From Candidatus Borrarchaeum weybense (lineage in GTDB: Archaea; Asgardarchaeota; Sifarchaeia; Borrarchaeales; Borrarchaeaceae): a stretch of DNA of 64,000 nucleotides. This document shows positions 34,196 to 43,384 of the stretch, in pieces. The position numbers and the translations under genes are program-made. The stretch spans positions 649,685 through 713,684 of the forward strand of contig JAHQJS010000007.1 of the NCBI GenBank assembly GCA_019057385.1. The letters are read 5' to 3'. Position 1 is the first letter of the stretch, and each line of letters begins with the position of its first letter. The notes beneath the pieces were generated by a model, which ran no database searches, had not been told where the DNA came from, and saw only the letters and a program-made list of their open reading frames with translations.

Positions 34196-35176
34196 GTGGC
34201 TAAGGAATTGGTGATACCTTGGGAATTCAAATATAAATGGACCATGGGAGGTTGGACAACCTGGCTCAAAGCATACCATTATGCTATCCGCGAGAAATAT
34301 GGTCCAGAAGCAGCACTTGAAATCTATGAAAGAACTTGCAAAATGGATGATAGAATAAAGAATATGACGGAAACAGTTCTAAAGGTCTTTAAACTGGAGG
34401 GAAACGATGCTGAAACAATAGGGACGTGGTGGAACATCTGGCATGAACTCACGGGGACGAGAGGTACTATAATTGAGTGGTCTAAAACAGCCTATAGATT
34501 TAAAGTCACTAAGTGTCCGACTAAAACAGAGACCAAAGATATCAGCGGTTGGTCGATAATACGTGCAAATCATATTACTAACGCCATAAATCCAAAAGCT
34601 GTCTTTGAACGACCTAAAGCAATGTGTGCAGGAGATTCATATTGCGAATATGTTTGGAAAATAGAAGAAAGTACCCCGATTAAGGGCGCTGAGGAGATTA
34701 TGGCTAAGAAAGTAGTGATACCTTGGGAACTAAAATACAAATTTGCTATGGGAGGTTGGGCATCCTACCTAAAAGCCTATCATTATGCTATCCGCGAGAA
34801 ATATGGTCCAAAAGCAGCACTTGAAATGTATGAAAGAATTAGCACTATGGATGACAGAGTAAAGAATGGTACAAAAACACTTCAACAGATCTTCAATCTA
34901 GAGGGAAACGATATTGAAACTATTAGGAAATGGTGGGAAATCTGGGCTGAACTTGTTGGGCAGGAAATTATTATACTTGAGCGGTCTAAAACCATCAATA
35001 GAACTAAATACACTAAGTGTCCGTACAAAACAGAGCCCAAAGATATCAGCGATTGGTGCACAATATTCGGTAATATTGTTAATAAGACCATAAATCCAAA
35101 GGCTACCACTGAACGACCTAAAGGGATGTGTGCTGGAGATCCTTATTGTGAATTCATTTGGAAAATAGAAGAGTGA
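34196..35176 (+). CDS. duplicated ATC-hydrolase/V4R-like protein
   Basis: About 326 residues made of two copies of one domain, residues about 1-160 and 165-326, each running VAKELVIPWEFKYK ... AYHYAIREKYGP ... KCPTKTE ... MCAGDSYCEYVWKIEE. The final MCAGDxYCEfxW motif is that of L-2-amino-thiazoline-4-carboxylic acid hydrolase and related 4-vinyl-reductase-like small-molecule domains. The start is placed at GTG 34196, five bases after the SD GGAGGAGG (34183-34190); the longer frame has no SD. The second copy still opens GAGGAGATTATGGCTAAG, a buried SD and start. The ligand is unknown. Gap 33861-34195 holds no other gene. Confidence 0.75.
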   Translation: MAKELVIPWEFKYKWTMGGWTTWLKAYHYAIREKYGPEAALEIYERTCKMDDRIKNMTETVLKVFKLEGNDAETIGTWWNIWHELTGTRGTIIEWSKTAYRFKVTKCPTKTETKDISGWSIIRANHITNAINPKAVFERPKAMCAGDSYCEYVWKIEESTPIKGAEEIMAKKVVIPWELKYKFAMGGWASYLKAYHYAIREKYGPKAALEMYERISTMDDRVKNGTKTLQQIFNLEGNDIETIRKWWEIWAELVGQEIIILERSKTINRTKYTKCPYKTEPKDISDWCTIFGNIVNKTINPKATTERPKGMCAGDPYCEFIWKIEE

Positions 35177-35257
35177 ACCTTGTCTTCAAAATTCTTCACT
35201 TCGAGTTAAATTCTCACTCTATTCATTTAAAAAACAAAGGACTGGAAATAATCTATT

Positions 35258-36070
35258 TTAAAACATAACAAATCGACTTAGTCTTTCTAATTTTTGATAG
35301 AAGGGTTCTCGTTCTTTTAATCTGATAATTTGAGCATATTTATCAGAAAGAGCGACAGACAAACTATCTCCTGCCTTTATTTCAAGATGTACCATATGAT
35401 CGTACTCTAAATAGCCCCTATTTTTTGTTATTTTTACAAAAAACCTATCACTTGTAACTATCGGTGGTACACGAGCTGAGATGGGGGATATTACCATTAC
35501 GTCTCCTTTGTGTATGATAGGACCATAAACATTGAAGTTATATGCAGTAGATCCCACTGGTGTTGCGAAAATTAATCCATCAGCTTTTACATCGCGAGGA
35601 TAGAATCTTTCAGTTGTACCTTCGTTCTTTACATAGAGACCGAAATGTATGCTGGAGGGACTATCTCCCCTAAAGAGTCGAACTTCATTCAGAGCGTGAT
35701 ATGTTTCGCCTTTAAATTCAAATCCTATTTTTCGATATTCTTCGATGGTATGATCTTGAAGAAGTTGTTCTAATGCGATATCCAAGTCCTGCACTCTAAA
35801 ATCAGCGTAAAATCCTAAACTTTTTTCTGATCTCCCTCCAATTGGAAGAACAGGTCCATCGAATTCATTCACCGCTTTTAGAAGTGTACCATCACCACCA
35901 ACTGAGATACAAATATCAGCATTTGTATCCACTACATCAAATAGCTGATACACTTTCTCTAATTCTGGATAATTCTGTTTAATCACTAGTTTTACTTTTT
36001 TTATATCTTCGAGACGCTGCATGTCGTCTATAACAGGGGGAGCCACTCTTCTTGAAGAGTGGTAGTTCAT
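35258..36070 (-). CDS. nadK: NAD kinase
   Basis: Phosphorylates NAD to NADP with ATP or polyphosphate. Signature GGDGT at 58-62 (ADICISVGGDGT), the second motif NEVRLFRG, and PVGSTAYNFNVYGPI are clear; 270 residues. Only about 53 residues precede GGDGT and the first beta strand of the family is not evident, so the N-terminus seems shortened. The start ATG and first nine codons coincide with a mobile-element end (36041-36070). The SD GAGGTGA just upstream fits this start. It follows the 36122-37063 gene by about 50 bases. Confidence 0.93.
   Translation of the reverse strand: MNYHSSRRVAPPVIDDMQRLEDIKKVKLVIKQNYPELEKVYQLFDVVDTNADICISVGGDGTLLKAVNEFDGPVLPIGGRSEKSLGFYADFRVQDLDIALEQLLQDHTIEEYRKIGFEFKGETYHALNEVRLFRGDSPSSIHFGLYVKNEGTTERFYPRDVKADGLIFATPVGSTAYNFNVYGPIIHKGDVMVISPISARVPPIVTSDRFFVKITKNRGYLEYDHMVHLEIKAGDSLSVALSDKYAQIIRLKEREPFYQKLERLSRFVMF
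36041..36070 (+). repeat. TnpB-type right end embedded in the NAD kinase start
   Basis: AGCCACTCTT, loop CTTG, AAGAGTGG (perfect 8-bp hairpin, 36043-36062) followed by TAGTTCAT. The order AGCCA-hairpin-TGGTAGTTCA matches the right end of the element at 44861-44889. On the opposite strand it supplies the ATG and first codons (MNYHSSRRVA) of NAD kinase. Confidence 0.55.
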
Positions 36071-36121
36071 AGAATCACCTCAAGAAATCCACTCACCTAA
36101 GTTATGGACGGTTCACCCTAT

Positions 36122-37063
36122 TTAATCATCCTCTTCATAATCTTTCCAATACTTTTCACCATAAAAGGATTCTGCTTTTGGAACGACCATTTCAACAACA
36201 TAATAATGGTCAGCCTTTCTAAATATATCGTTAAAGAAGTCTACATAGGGACTTTTGCAGTATGGACAAAGGCAGTTTGCCAAATACTTGAATTGACCTC
36301 CACAAGTACATGGAACGAAGTGATCTTCAATTAGCTGATAATTCTCAAGATTGAGCTGAATATCATAATCTGAAAAATCATAGGGTTGACTGAAAGGTGA
36401 AATTCGCTTCGCAGATAACTTATCTAACAATCTATCATACTTTTGATCGAATAAGGACACAGCCAGATAATTAGTACAGCGATCACAGTAGTAATAATCG
36501 ACATCTGAAAAGCCGACATGAAACATCCGAAACATGAAGAATTTGCCACAGAAATCACATGAACTGATAAATCGATTGTTTCCTGGTGTTACCCTTCCCG
36601 ATGTCACAAAACCACGTTCAAAAACTGTAGCACCTTTCTCTACCTCTATGACGTGATCATTCTTTTCAGAGGGTATCTGGAAGTGATCAAATCGATACAT
36701 GATTGTTGAGTATTCAACTTCCTGGTTTAATTCACCTTCTATAATAGTTAGGAATAAGATCCGATATAGATTGATATCAAGATAAATGCTTAAGGTTTTG
36801 CCAGCTAAATCATCCATATTTTGGAGGAAAAACTCATATCGCTTGATTAGCACTTCTTTTCCTAATTCATGGGTCATAAAATCGAGATAAAGTCTCTTTT
36901 CCTGATAATCTTCGTCAACAGTATATTGGATCGCTTCTGAAATACTTAAAGGAGTATTACTTGCAAACGCGCAAACAATTTTATTATTTATTTTTAGTGA
37001 AATTGTTTTATCCAAAACTTCATTTTCTTCTATCGAATTTAATTCATCTTGCATTTGCATCAC
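36122..37063 (-). CDS. hypothetical protein with zinc ribbons
   Basis: 313 residues, family not recognised. The N-terminal half is alpha/beta without motifs. The C-terminal half has CDFCGKFF...CDRC (about 169-197) and a second set CTCGG...CPYCKSPY (about 252-275), probably two zinc sites. The acidic tail ends KDYEEDD. It is upstream of NAD kinase on the same strand with a short gap, so cotranscription is likely; a functional tie is not evident. Start could be the second or fourth residue methionine. Confidence 0.7.
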   Translation of the reverse strand: MMQMQDELNSIEENEVLDKTISLKINNKIVCAFASNTPLSISEAIQYTVDEDYQEKRLYLDFMTHELGKEVLIKRYEFFLQNMDDLAGKTLSIYLDINLYRILFLTIIEGELNQEVEYSTIMYRFDHFQIPSEKNDHVIEVEKGATVFERGFVTSGRVTPGNNRFISSCDFCGKFFMFRMFHVGFSDVDYYYCDRCTNYLAVSLFDQKYDRLLDKLSAKRISPFSQPYDFSDYDIQLNLENYQLIEDHFVPCTCGGQFKYLANCLCPYCKSPYVDFFNDIFRKADHYYVVEMVVPKAESFYGEKYWKDYEEDD

Positions 37064-37217
37064 CTAAAAATACTATACTTGTACATATTAATCTGGGCTT
37101 TCATTTAGGTGATTTTTGCAACCTCAGAAAAATCTCAGGCGTTTTTTGCCTAATTTCTACTTTTCTTACTAGATTTGAAAAACTCAAATTCCAAAAAAAA
37201 TAGACTTTCATACCTTA

Positions 37218-37646
37218 TTATTCATCGTAAGGTTTTCTTAAAGAAATCAAATATCTACGGATCTTTGTAGCGATTCTTTCCATCGTATCTAGAGCCACAC
37301 CAAGCATATAAGTACGAATTCTGACTTGACGTTCTTGTTTCGGTTTTGGAATGTAACAACAAAGCATTATTTCATCAATAATATCCCGGATAAGCACCGT
37401 TCCTTTGCTACTTTCAATTATTGAGGTTTGATGATAACCTGCATGTAGTTCTTCTATTGCTTTATTCGCTGTCGCATGAATAACAGCAGCTAGAGGAGTA
37501 AGTAGATCGATATCAGGTGCCTTTTCCGCATTGATTGAATATGCTATAGCAAATCCCTCTTTGGTGCATAAAACACTGATTGCAATTTCAGAGGATTCAT
37601 CTATTTCTGAAAGAACTTGCATAAGAGCTTTATCTCGAACAAGCAA
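37218..37646 (-). CDS. Roadblock/LC7 domain protein
   Basis: 142 residues fitting the Roadblock/LC7 fold, which dimerises and serves as a platform or regulator for small GTPases of the Ras/MglA type. The pattern: an N-terminal helix (MQVLSEIDESSEI), strands VLCTKEGFAIAYSI, the long helix LLTPLAAVIHATANKAIEEL, then strands SIIESSKGTVLIRDIIDEIM. The C-terminal extension of 35 residues is helical and basic. No GTPase gene is in the window. Many archaeal lineages, notably Asgard, carry numerous such proteins. Confidence 0.75.
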   Translation of the reverse strand: MLVRDKALMQVLSEIDESSEIAISVLCTKEGFAIAYSINAEKAPDIDLLTPLAAVIHATANKAIEELHAGYHQTSIIESSKGTVLIRDIIDEIMLCCYIPKPKQERQVRIRTYMLGVALDTMERIATKIRRYLISLRKPYDE

Positions 37647-37831
37647 AATAGCATCAACACCAGTGTTGCAATAAACTGAAATCTTATACTTGGTTGCTCG
37701 TTATCAAATCTTTCCAATGATGTTTCATAAATTTTGTGAATAAATGGTACGGCAAAATAGCTTTATTGCTAACAAAGTTTTATAAACGGGATTGTTGAGA
37801 TAGCGAATTGTCACATTCGGAGGTAGAAAAA

Positions 37832-38080
37832 ATGACGATAAATGTACTAAAATTAGCAAGAAGATCACGAAAAGGATCTGAGTTTCGACATGGGAGAGGA
37901 AAAGAAACTATTTCCCCTAAAAGGGATATCAGGGCGATATTACAGCTAATCTTATCAATTGTAGTTTTCTTTGTGAGTCTTTACATCATTTTTATTGGAT
38001 CGTTCTCGGATAATGCAGAAAAACTGGCGTTCAGTATGCTTGGTGCAGTTATTGCCTTCTGGCTGACACCAGTCGGCTAA
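37832..38080 (+). CDS. small two-segment membrane protein
   Basis: About 82 residues: a basic N-terminal half (LARRSRKGSEFRHGRGKET) and two hydrophobic segments (ILQLILSIVVFFVSLYIIFI and LAFSMLGAVIAFWLTPVG). The start is ATG 37832, seven bases after the SD GGAGGT; the TTG at 37808 has none. By the positive-inside rule the N-terminus is cytoplasmic. Family unknown. It converges with the TPR gene that ends at 38083, only two bases away. Confidence 0.7.
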   Translation: MTINVLKLARRSRKGSEFRHGRGKETISPKRDIRAILQLILSIVVFFVSLYIIFIGSFSDNAEKLAFSMLGAVIAFWLTPVG

Positions 38081-38082
38081 CT

Positions 38083-39297
38083 TCAATCTATTTTAAGCAA
38101 TCGCTTAGTTTCGTTAATTTTTTTTCTTAATTGGGGTGTAATTTCCTGTTCTTTTTTGATAACACGAAGTAAGTTTTTAATGTTCTCTACTTGTTGAGTC
38201 TGACCTGTCTGGATGTCTAGTCCTGTATAAAGTTCATAAGATTTTTTAAAACAGTCTAAAGACTTATTATAATCACCTAATTCCTGAGTTAGTAGACCTA
38301 TATCCTGCAAATCTTGCGCTTGATGTTTTTTATCATTGGTTTCTAAATCAATTTTATAGACTTCTTGAAAAATTCCTAGTGCCTTTGATAAGTCGCCATT
38401 CTTTTTGTACAACAAACCTAGATTCGCGAGACCATCTGATAGTTTTGATATATCGTTTAGTTCTTTAAATAATTTAGTAGCTTCGTGAAATTCGAAAATA
38501 GCTTCGTTAACTTTATTTAATCGAAAATAAAGAAACCCTGAATTATGAGATGTTTCAGCCATACCAGGTCTATGATCAATCTGAGAATATATCTCATGTG
38601 CATCTTGATTATATTTCAAGGATTCTGCCCAGTCCCCTTGATTTTTAAAAATCAATCCTAAATAACGTAAGGCATATGCCTGTCCTGTAAGACTATTTAT
38701 TTCTTTGTATATTTCAAGTGCTTTTTTAAAATGTTCCGTTGCATTATTGTAATCCCTCTCGTTTAAGCAAGAGATACCTAAGTGAATTGCTTCATTAGCA
38801 ATCTTGCCCTTACCAGCAGATTCTACACCTATTTCCGCAATTTCTTTATCGACCTCTAGCTGTCGAAGACGAGATTGAATCCGCTCATTACTTGGATTAA
38901 TTTCCAAAGCTTTCTTTATGCAATCTATTGCTTCTCGGTAAGAAGTTAGGTTTTCATAACAAATACTCATATTATGATATGCGTCAAAGTCCTGTGGATT
39001 GATGCTAATTGCCCTCTCATACGCTTTTATTGCGTTTTCAAACTGATTCAGGTATCTATACGCATTACCAAGGTCAAACCAAGCGTCTCCGTCCTCTTGA
39101 TCAATATTGATTGCCTCTTTATAGCATTGTAATGATTTTTTAAAAAGATCAACTCTTCTATCCTCTTCTCTTGTCCAATGTGCTAATCGTTCAGCACAAT
39201 ACCCACAATGAATCCATGCCACTTTATGTAATGGATCAAGTTTTGTCACTTCTTTAAAGGCTTGAATAGCATCTTTATAAAAATCTTGTCTTGCCAT
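38083..39297 (-). CDS. TPR repeat protein
   Basis: 404 residues from the first in-frame ATG. The N-terminal third has canonical 34-residue TPRs; after a break (about 148-170) come longer TPR_12-type repeats (GQAYALRYLGLIFKNQGDWA; SHNSGFLYF; DGLANLGLLYKKNGDLSKAL), as in LGN or bacterial regulatory TPRs. The repeat array clearly continues upstream of this ATG in the same frame to about 39504 without ATG, GTG or TTG, so the true N-terminus is longer or the gene is frameshifted (see 39298-39508). No other domain is attached. Confidence 0.85.
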   Translation of the reverse strand: MARQDFYKDAIQAFKEVTKLDPLHKVAWIHCGYCAERLAHWTREEDRRVDLFKKSLQCYKEAINIDQEDGDAWFDLGNAYRYLNQFENAIKAYERAISINPQDFDAYHNMSICYENLTSYREAIDCIKKALEINPSNERIQSRLRQLEVDKEIAEIGVESAGKGKIANEAIHLGISCLNERDYNNATEHFKKALEIYKEINSLTGQAYALRYLGLIFKNQGDWAESLKYNQDAHEIYSQIDHRPGMAETSHNSGFLYFRLNKVNEAIFEFHEATKLFKELNDISKLSDGLANLGLLYKKNGDLSKALGIFQEVYKIDLETNDKKHQAQDLQDIGLLTQELGDYNKSLDCFKKSYELYTGLDIQTGQTQQVENIKNLLRVIKKEQEITPQLRKKINETKRLLKID

Positions 39298-39508
39298 TAT
39301 ACCTGGTGGGTTGTCTCCTAATTTTTCTTTGGCAGCACCAAGATAAAACCAACCATTAACATAACTACCGTCTATCTTAATAGCTTTTTCAAAGCAATCT
39401 ACTGCCTCCAGATAGTCAAATGAATTTCCTGTACTAGCTTTATCAAATCCTATTTTTGCCCACTCAGCTGCTGTTTTTCCATCAATTTTTTCTGTGATTT
39501 TGATTCAC
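39298..39508 (-). other. in-frame upstream TPR coding region lacking a normal start
   Basis: Open in the frame of the TPR gene, encoding another TPR (DYLEAVDCFEKAIKIDGSYV NGWFYLGAAKEKLGDN in two parts). It is bounded by a TGA at 39505-39507. If one T is removed from the six-T run at 39486-39491, the frame joins a GTG at 39506-39508, giving MNQNHRKIDGKTAAEWAKIG. Alternatively an ATC codon just after the GGTGG motif is used. Assembly error, mutation or a rare start cannot be told apart here. Confidence 0.7.
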
Positions 39509-39689
39509 CCACCTTACTTTTTCCTATTCTGTTTTGATACGTTTTTAGGCTAAATGAAAATATCGAGCAAAGAACAAATAATAATAGAAGGAGAACTCGA
39601 ATATAAAGTAATAACGTTCGTTGGACCAAAAAAACTATTTCTGTTCCTTATTATTGAGTTCGAAAGTTCGATGAAAATTTAGTTTCAAT

Positions 39690-42600
39690 TTAATTTGTTT
39701 TAGGAAGAATCACGTGAAATGTACTTCCCTCTCCAACCTTACTTTCTACCCATATACTGCCACCATGCAATTTCACATATTCTTTTGAAATCGCAAGCCC
39801 TAATCCAGTGCGTGCGAATTCAGATTGAAAACGAGAAGATTCAGAGAAATCAGTTACATGGAAAGGTTGGAAAATCTTTTCAAACTCATTTTCTGGAATG
39901 CCAATTCCAGTATCTTTCACAGAAACATGGAGATTGAATTCTTCTTCTAGAATCTTAACTTCAATCATACCGCCATCAGGCGTATACTTTATAGCATTTG
40001 AAAGTAAATTTGTGAATACACTCCGGATCATGTCTTCATCGATTTGGATCTGAGGTAATTGATTTGGAGAATGAAGTTCAAGTTTATGACCATGAATTTT
40101 TGCAATTGGTAAGACTTCATTAATAACCTGACCGATGATTGTGTCAAGTGAGCCTGATTCCTGCTTTATTTTTCTTGTACCTGCTTCGAGCCGTGTATAA
40201 TCAAGAAGGTTATTAATAAGAGCCGCCAATCTATCTGCATTACGTGTTATAATCTTTATCTTATCGTGGACTTCATTAGGCAGTTCCCAATATCCATGTT
40301 CACTTTTTATTTTAAGAAGCTCTACATGTGCTTTCATCGCGCTTAAAGGGGTTCGAAGTTCATGTGCTGCTAAATTAATGAACTGAGATTTTATTTTTTC
40401 CACTTTCTTCTTTTCAGTGATATCACGAACAATACCCCACATTCCCGTTGCTTTACCTTCTTGGTCTTTTATGACCCAGCTCCTTGTTGAGACCGGGAAG
40501 ATTTTTCCATCATTCCTAATCCCTTCTGCTTCAAATTCATCTGAATAGCCTCGTTGAATTATTTGATTTGTAATAATCTTTGAAATCTTAGCATTCCATT
40601 TTTTAGGTGTGAGTTCAAAGAAGTTCATTTTATTGAGATCTTGCTTAGTGTATCCAATCATATCTACTAAAGCTTGATTACAGTCTATAATGTTTCCTTC
40701 TAGGTCAATGGAAACGATGCCATCTATTGAAGATTCATACAAACCTCTATAGCGCTCCTTTGAGTCCTTGAGATCTGAGGTCCTCTGTTCAACTATTCGT
40801 TCAAGATTTTCTGTATATTCCTTAATCTTTTCCTCTGCTTGCTTCTGAGCAGTAATATCTCGAATAATACCCCAAATTCCAATTATTTCGCCTTCCTGAT
40901 TTTTTATGGGCCATCCTCTGATAGCAACTGGGACAGTTGTCCCATCTTTTTGGATATATTCTTTTTCGAATTCTTCTGCATAGCCTAATTCAAGTAATTG
41001 GCGATGATTTTCTTTACTGGCCTTATACCATCTTTTAGGCGTGATGTTGAAGATGTTAATGTCACGTAGTTCTTCCTTGCGATAACCGAGCATTTCTGCA
41101 AATGCCTGATTGCATTCAATTATATGTCCTTCTGAGTCCAATGAGACTATACCATCAATAGATGAGTCATATAGTCCACGATAACGCTCTTCTGAATCTT
41201 TTAGAGCATTTTCTAGTTCTTTTCGTCCTGTGATATCCTTAATAGTTTCTACAACTGCTACTACGTTTCCTTCAGCGTCTTTCATTGGAGAACTTGTAAC
41301 CAAAGTATTCATCCAACTTCCGTCTAAGCGTCTGACTGTTTGTTCCGAAGCAAATCTTTGTCCTTCAGTAAACACTGTTTCGACGGTACATTCAGGGCAT
41401 GGTTTATCAAAACCTTTATACGTTTTATAGCATTTTTTACCTATGACGTCTCCCCATATATCTTGTGTAGATTCATTTGCCCAGATTATGTCTAATTCCT
41501 CATTTTGGATCGTGATAAGATCTCCTATACCCGCTAAAATTGCTTTTTGTTTTTCTTCAGAGTCACTTAAGGCTTTTGTCCTTTCCTCGACAAGATTTTC
41601 GAGGTTTTCTGTATAATCTTTAAGTTGCTTTTCCAAATTCTTTAATTCAGTTATATCCTTAGCGACCTCTACAACCGCAAAAATATTTCCCTCAGCATTT
41701 CGTACAGGAGAACTGGTAACTAAAACGTTGCTAATTGTTCCATTTGTATTCATATGAGATTGCTCTGTTACTACTGTTTTCCCTTCATTGAATACTGCTT
41801 CAACAGTACATTCGGGGCAAGGTTTAGTTAAGCCCTTATATGCCCTATAACACTTTCTTCCAACAATATCTCCATAACGATCTCTCACTGCTTGATTTAT
41901 CCAGATGACGTCCAAATCTTTGTTATGAATTCCAACAAGATCTCCTATTCCAGTTAATATTGCTGTTAATCTTTCTTCTGATTCTTTAAAGGCCTTTGTT
42001 CTTTCTTCGACGAGTTTTTCAAGGTTTTCAGTATAGCTTGTTATTTTTTTCTCCATCTGTTTACGTTCTGTTATATCTCTTCCAATAAGAATAATCCCTG
42101 CTAAATTATCCTCGTTGTCTTGCATTATTGATGACGAGAATGAAATAGGGATAAGATATCCATTCTTCGTTTTAATGTTCATCTCAACATCGTTGACATT
42201 TCCTGCTTTTATTAGATTATCAAATACACAACCTACGGAACCTGGATTATCATTTTTATTAATCAAAATGTTCTCTAAAGGCATCTGAATCATTTCATGT
42301 TCTTTATATTCAAGAAGTTGTAACGAAGCTAGATTAGCTGAAATTATTTTTCCTTCTGGACTAACCAAAAAAAGGGCATCAGACATGGTAGCAATAACAC
42401 TGTCTGCTGCTGTTGATGGTGATAGAATGAACAACTCATGTCTTAGAATTGCATACCCAATGAAAAAACTTCCTAGGACTGCTGAAGATGCGGTAAATTC
42501 TGGAATTCTTATTTGAATTGAAGGTAATAACCATTCAGTAACAATACCAAGAAGTACTGGAAAAGAAATTCCAATCGATACATACTTTGCTTGTTTTTTC

Positions 42601-43115
42601 TTTCTTAGATCAATTGATTTCATGTAATATTGTAGGCAAAGACAAAAAGCAAAAATGCCTAATCCTGCACCCCATGTCCTTGAAACAATGAATAACAGAA
42701 AATTTTCAGGAATATCATAGGTCCAGCCCCAATATGTCCATATTGGTTCTCCCGAGAATGCTGTCAAGTCAAGATAAACAATAATCAAAGCTGGAGCATA
42801 CATTAGTGGGTATGTAAGTTTATTTCTAAGTATTTTTACGTGTTCAGTAAAAACAAGTACAAAATGAAGCAAGAAAACTATCGTGAGAGGCCATAAACTG
42901 TTCATTTTTAACCAAAAAGCTGCAATATGAAATTCTGTTGCACTTCGATAACCAAATTCTGTCATTGCCCAGTAGGCTTGAGAAAGACAGAAGATCATGA
43001 AAAGTCTGTTAATCCAGTTCTTTGAATCTTTTGACAATACAAAACTCCCTAAAAAGATTGACACAACGGCACTTAGTAGAGAGAATAGAGCGAACTCGTT
43101 CATTGTCAGACTCAC
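39690..43115 (-). CDS. multi-PAS sensor histidine kinase
   Basis: A 1141-residue membrane histidine kinase. Order: about seven N-terminal membrane segments (1-235, the 7TM histidine-kinase sensor type), five PAS domains (about 240-355, 380-500, 515-640, 645-765, 785-900) separated by coiled-coil linkers (YTENLEKLVEERTKA repeated), HisKA with FINLAAHELRTPLSAMKAHV (phospho-histidine), and the HATPase with NLLSNAIKYTPDGG, DTGIGIP and TGLGLAIS. PAS 2 and 3 are near-duplicates, each carrying a C-x10-C-x2-C cluster (KCYRAYKGLTKPCPEC, KCYKTYKGFDKPCPEC) that could bind a metal or cofactor. No response regulator gene is adjacent. Confidence 0.95.
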   Translation of the reverse strand: MSLTMNEFALFSLLSAVVSIFLGSFVLSKDSKNWINRLFMIFCLSQAYWAMTEFGYRSATEFHIAAFWLKMNSLWPLTIVFLLHFVLVFTEHVKILRNKLTYPLMYAPALIIVYLDLTAFSGEPIWTYWGWTYDIPENFLLFIVSRTWGAGLGIFAFCLCLQYYMKSIDLRKKKQAKYVSIGISFPVLLGIVTEWLLPSIQIRIPEFTASSAVLGSFFIGYAILRHELFILSPSTAADSVIATMSDALFLVSPEGKIISANLASLQLLEYKEHEMIQMPLENILINKNDNPGSVGCVFDNLIKAGNVNDVEMNIKTKNGYLIPISFSSSIMQDNEDNLAGIILIGRDITERKQMEKKITSYTENLEKLVEERTKAFKESEERLTAILTGIGDLVGIHNKDLDVIWINQAVRDRYGDIVGRKCYRAYKGLTKPCPECTVEAVFNEGKTVVTEQSHMNTNGTISNVLVTSSPVRNAEGNIFAVVEVAKDITELKNLEKQLKDYTENLENLVEERTKALSDSEEKQKAILAGIGDLITIQNEELDIIWANESTQDIWGDVIGKKCYKTYKGFDKPCPECTVETVFTEGQRFASEQTVRRLDGSWMNTLVTSSPMKDAEGNVVAVVETIKDITGRKELENALKDSEERYRGLYDSSIDGIVSLDSEGHIIECNQAFAEMLGYRKEELRDINIFNITPKRWYKASKENHRQLLELGYAEEFEKEYIQKDGTTVPVAIRGWPIKNQEGEIIGIWGIIRDITAQKQAEEKIKEYTENLERIVEQRTSDLKDSKERYRGLYESSIDGIVSIDLEGNIIDCNQALVDMIGYTKQDLNKMNFFELTPKKWNAKISKIITNQIIQRGYSDEFEAEGIRNDGKIFPVSTRSWVIKDQEGKATGMWGIVRDITEKKKVEKIKSQFINLAAHELRTPLSAMKAHVELLKIKSEHGYWELPNEVHDKIKIITRNADRLAALINNLLDYTRLEAGTRKIKQESGSLDTIIGQVINEVLPIAKIHGHKLELHSPNQLPQIQIDEDMIRSVFTNLLSNAIKYTPDGGMIEVKILEEEFNLHVSVKDTGIGIPENEFEKIFQPFHVTDFSESSRFQSEFARTGLGLAISKEYVKLHGGSIWVESKVGEGSTFHVILPKTN

Positions 43116-43264
43116 ACCATCTTTTTAAAGACCCCGAAACAATAGAAGGTTTATGAGAACTAAATTGCTTTTGAGTTATTACACCTCATTTACATTCACT
43201 ATAAAATGACTCTCAATAATTTAATATAAAGTTTCTGACAAGTTAATCGCACATTTAGAGCGCG

Positions 43265-43281
43265 CCTTTTTACTAAAAAGG
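43265..43281. promoter_or_regulatory. inverted repeat between divergent genes
   Basis: CCTTTTT-ACT-AAAAAGG, a perfect 7-bp inverted repeat followed by GTTTTTC, in the 268-base gap between the divergent histidine kinase and M20 genes. Neither gene ends here, so a terminator is not needed and an operator is possible. Nothing else stands out in the gap. Confidence 0.35.
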
Positions 43282-43384
43282 TTTTTCAAAACACTTTTTG
43301 ATGATTACATGATTTTAAATACTAAAACAAAGGAAGACTGCTTAAGATACTATTTCGCTCTATTAAGTATTCGAGGACAAAATT

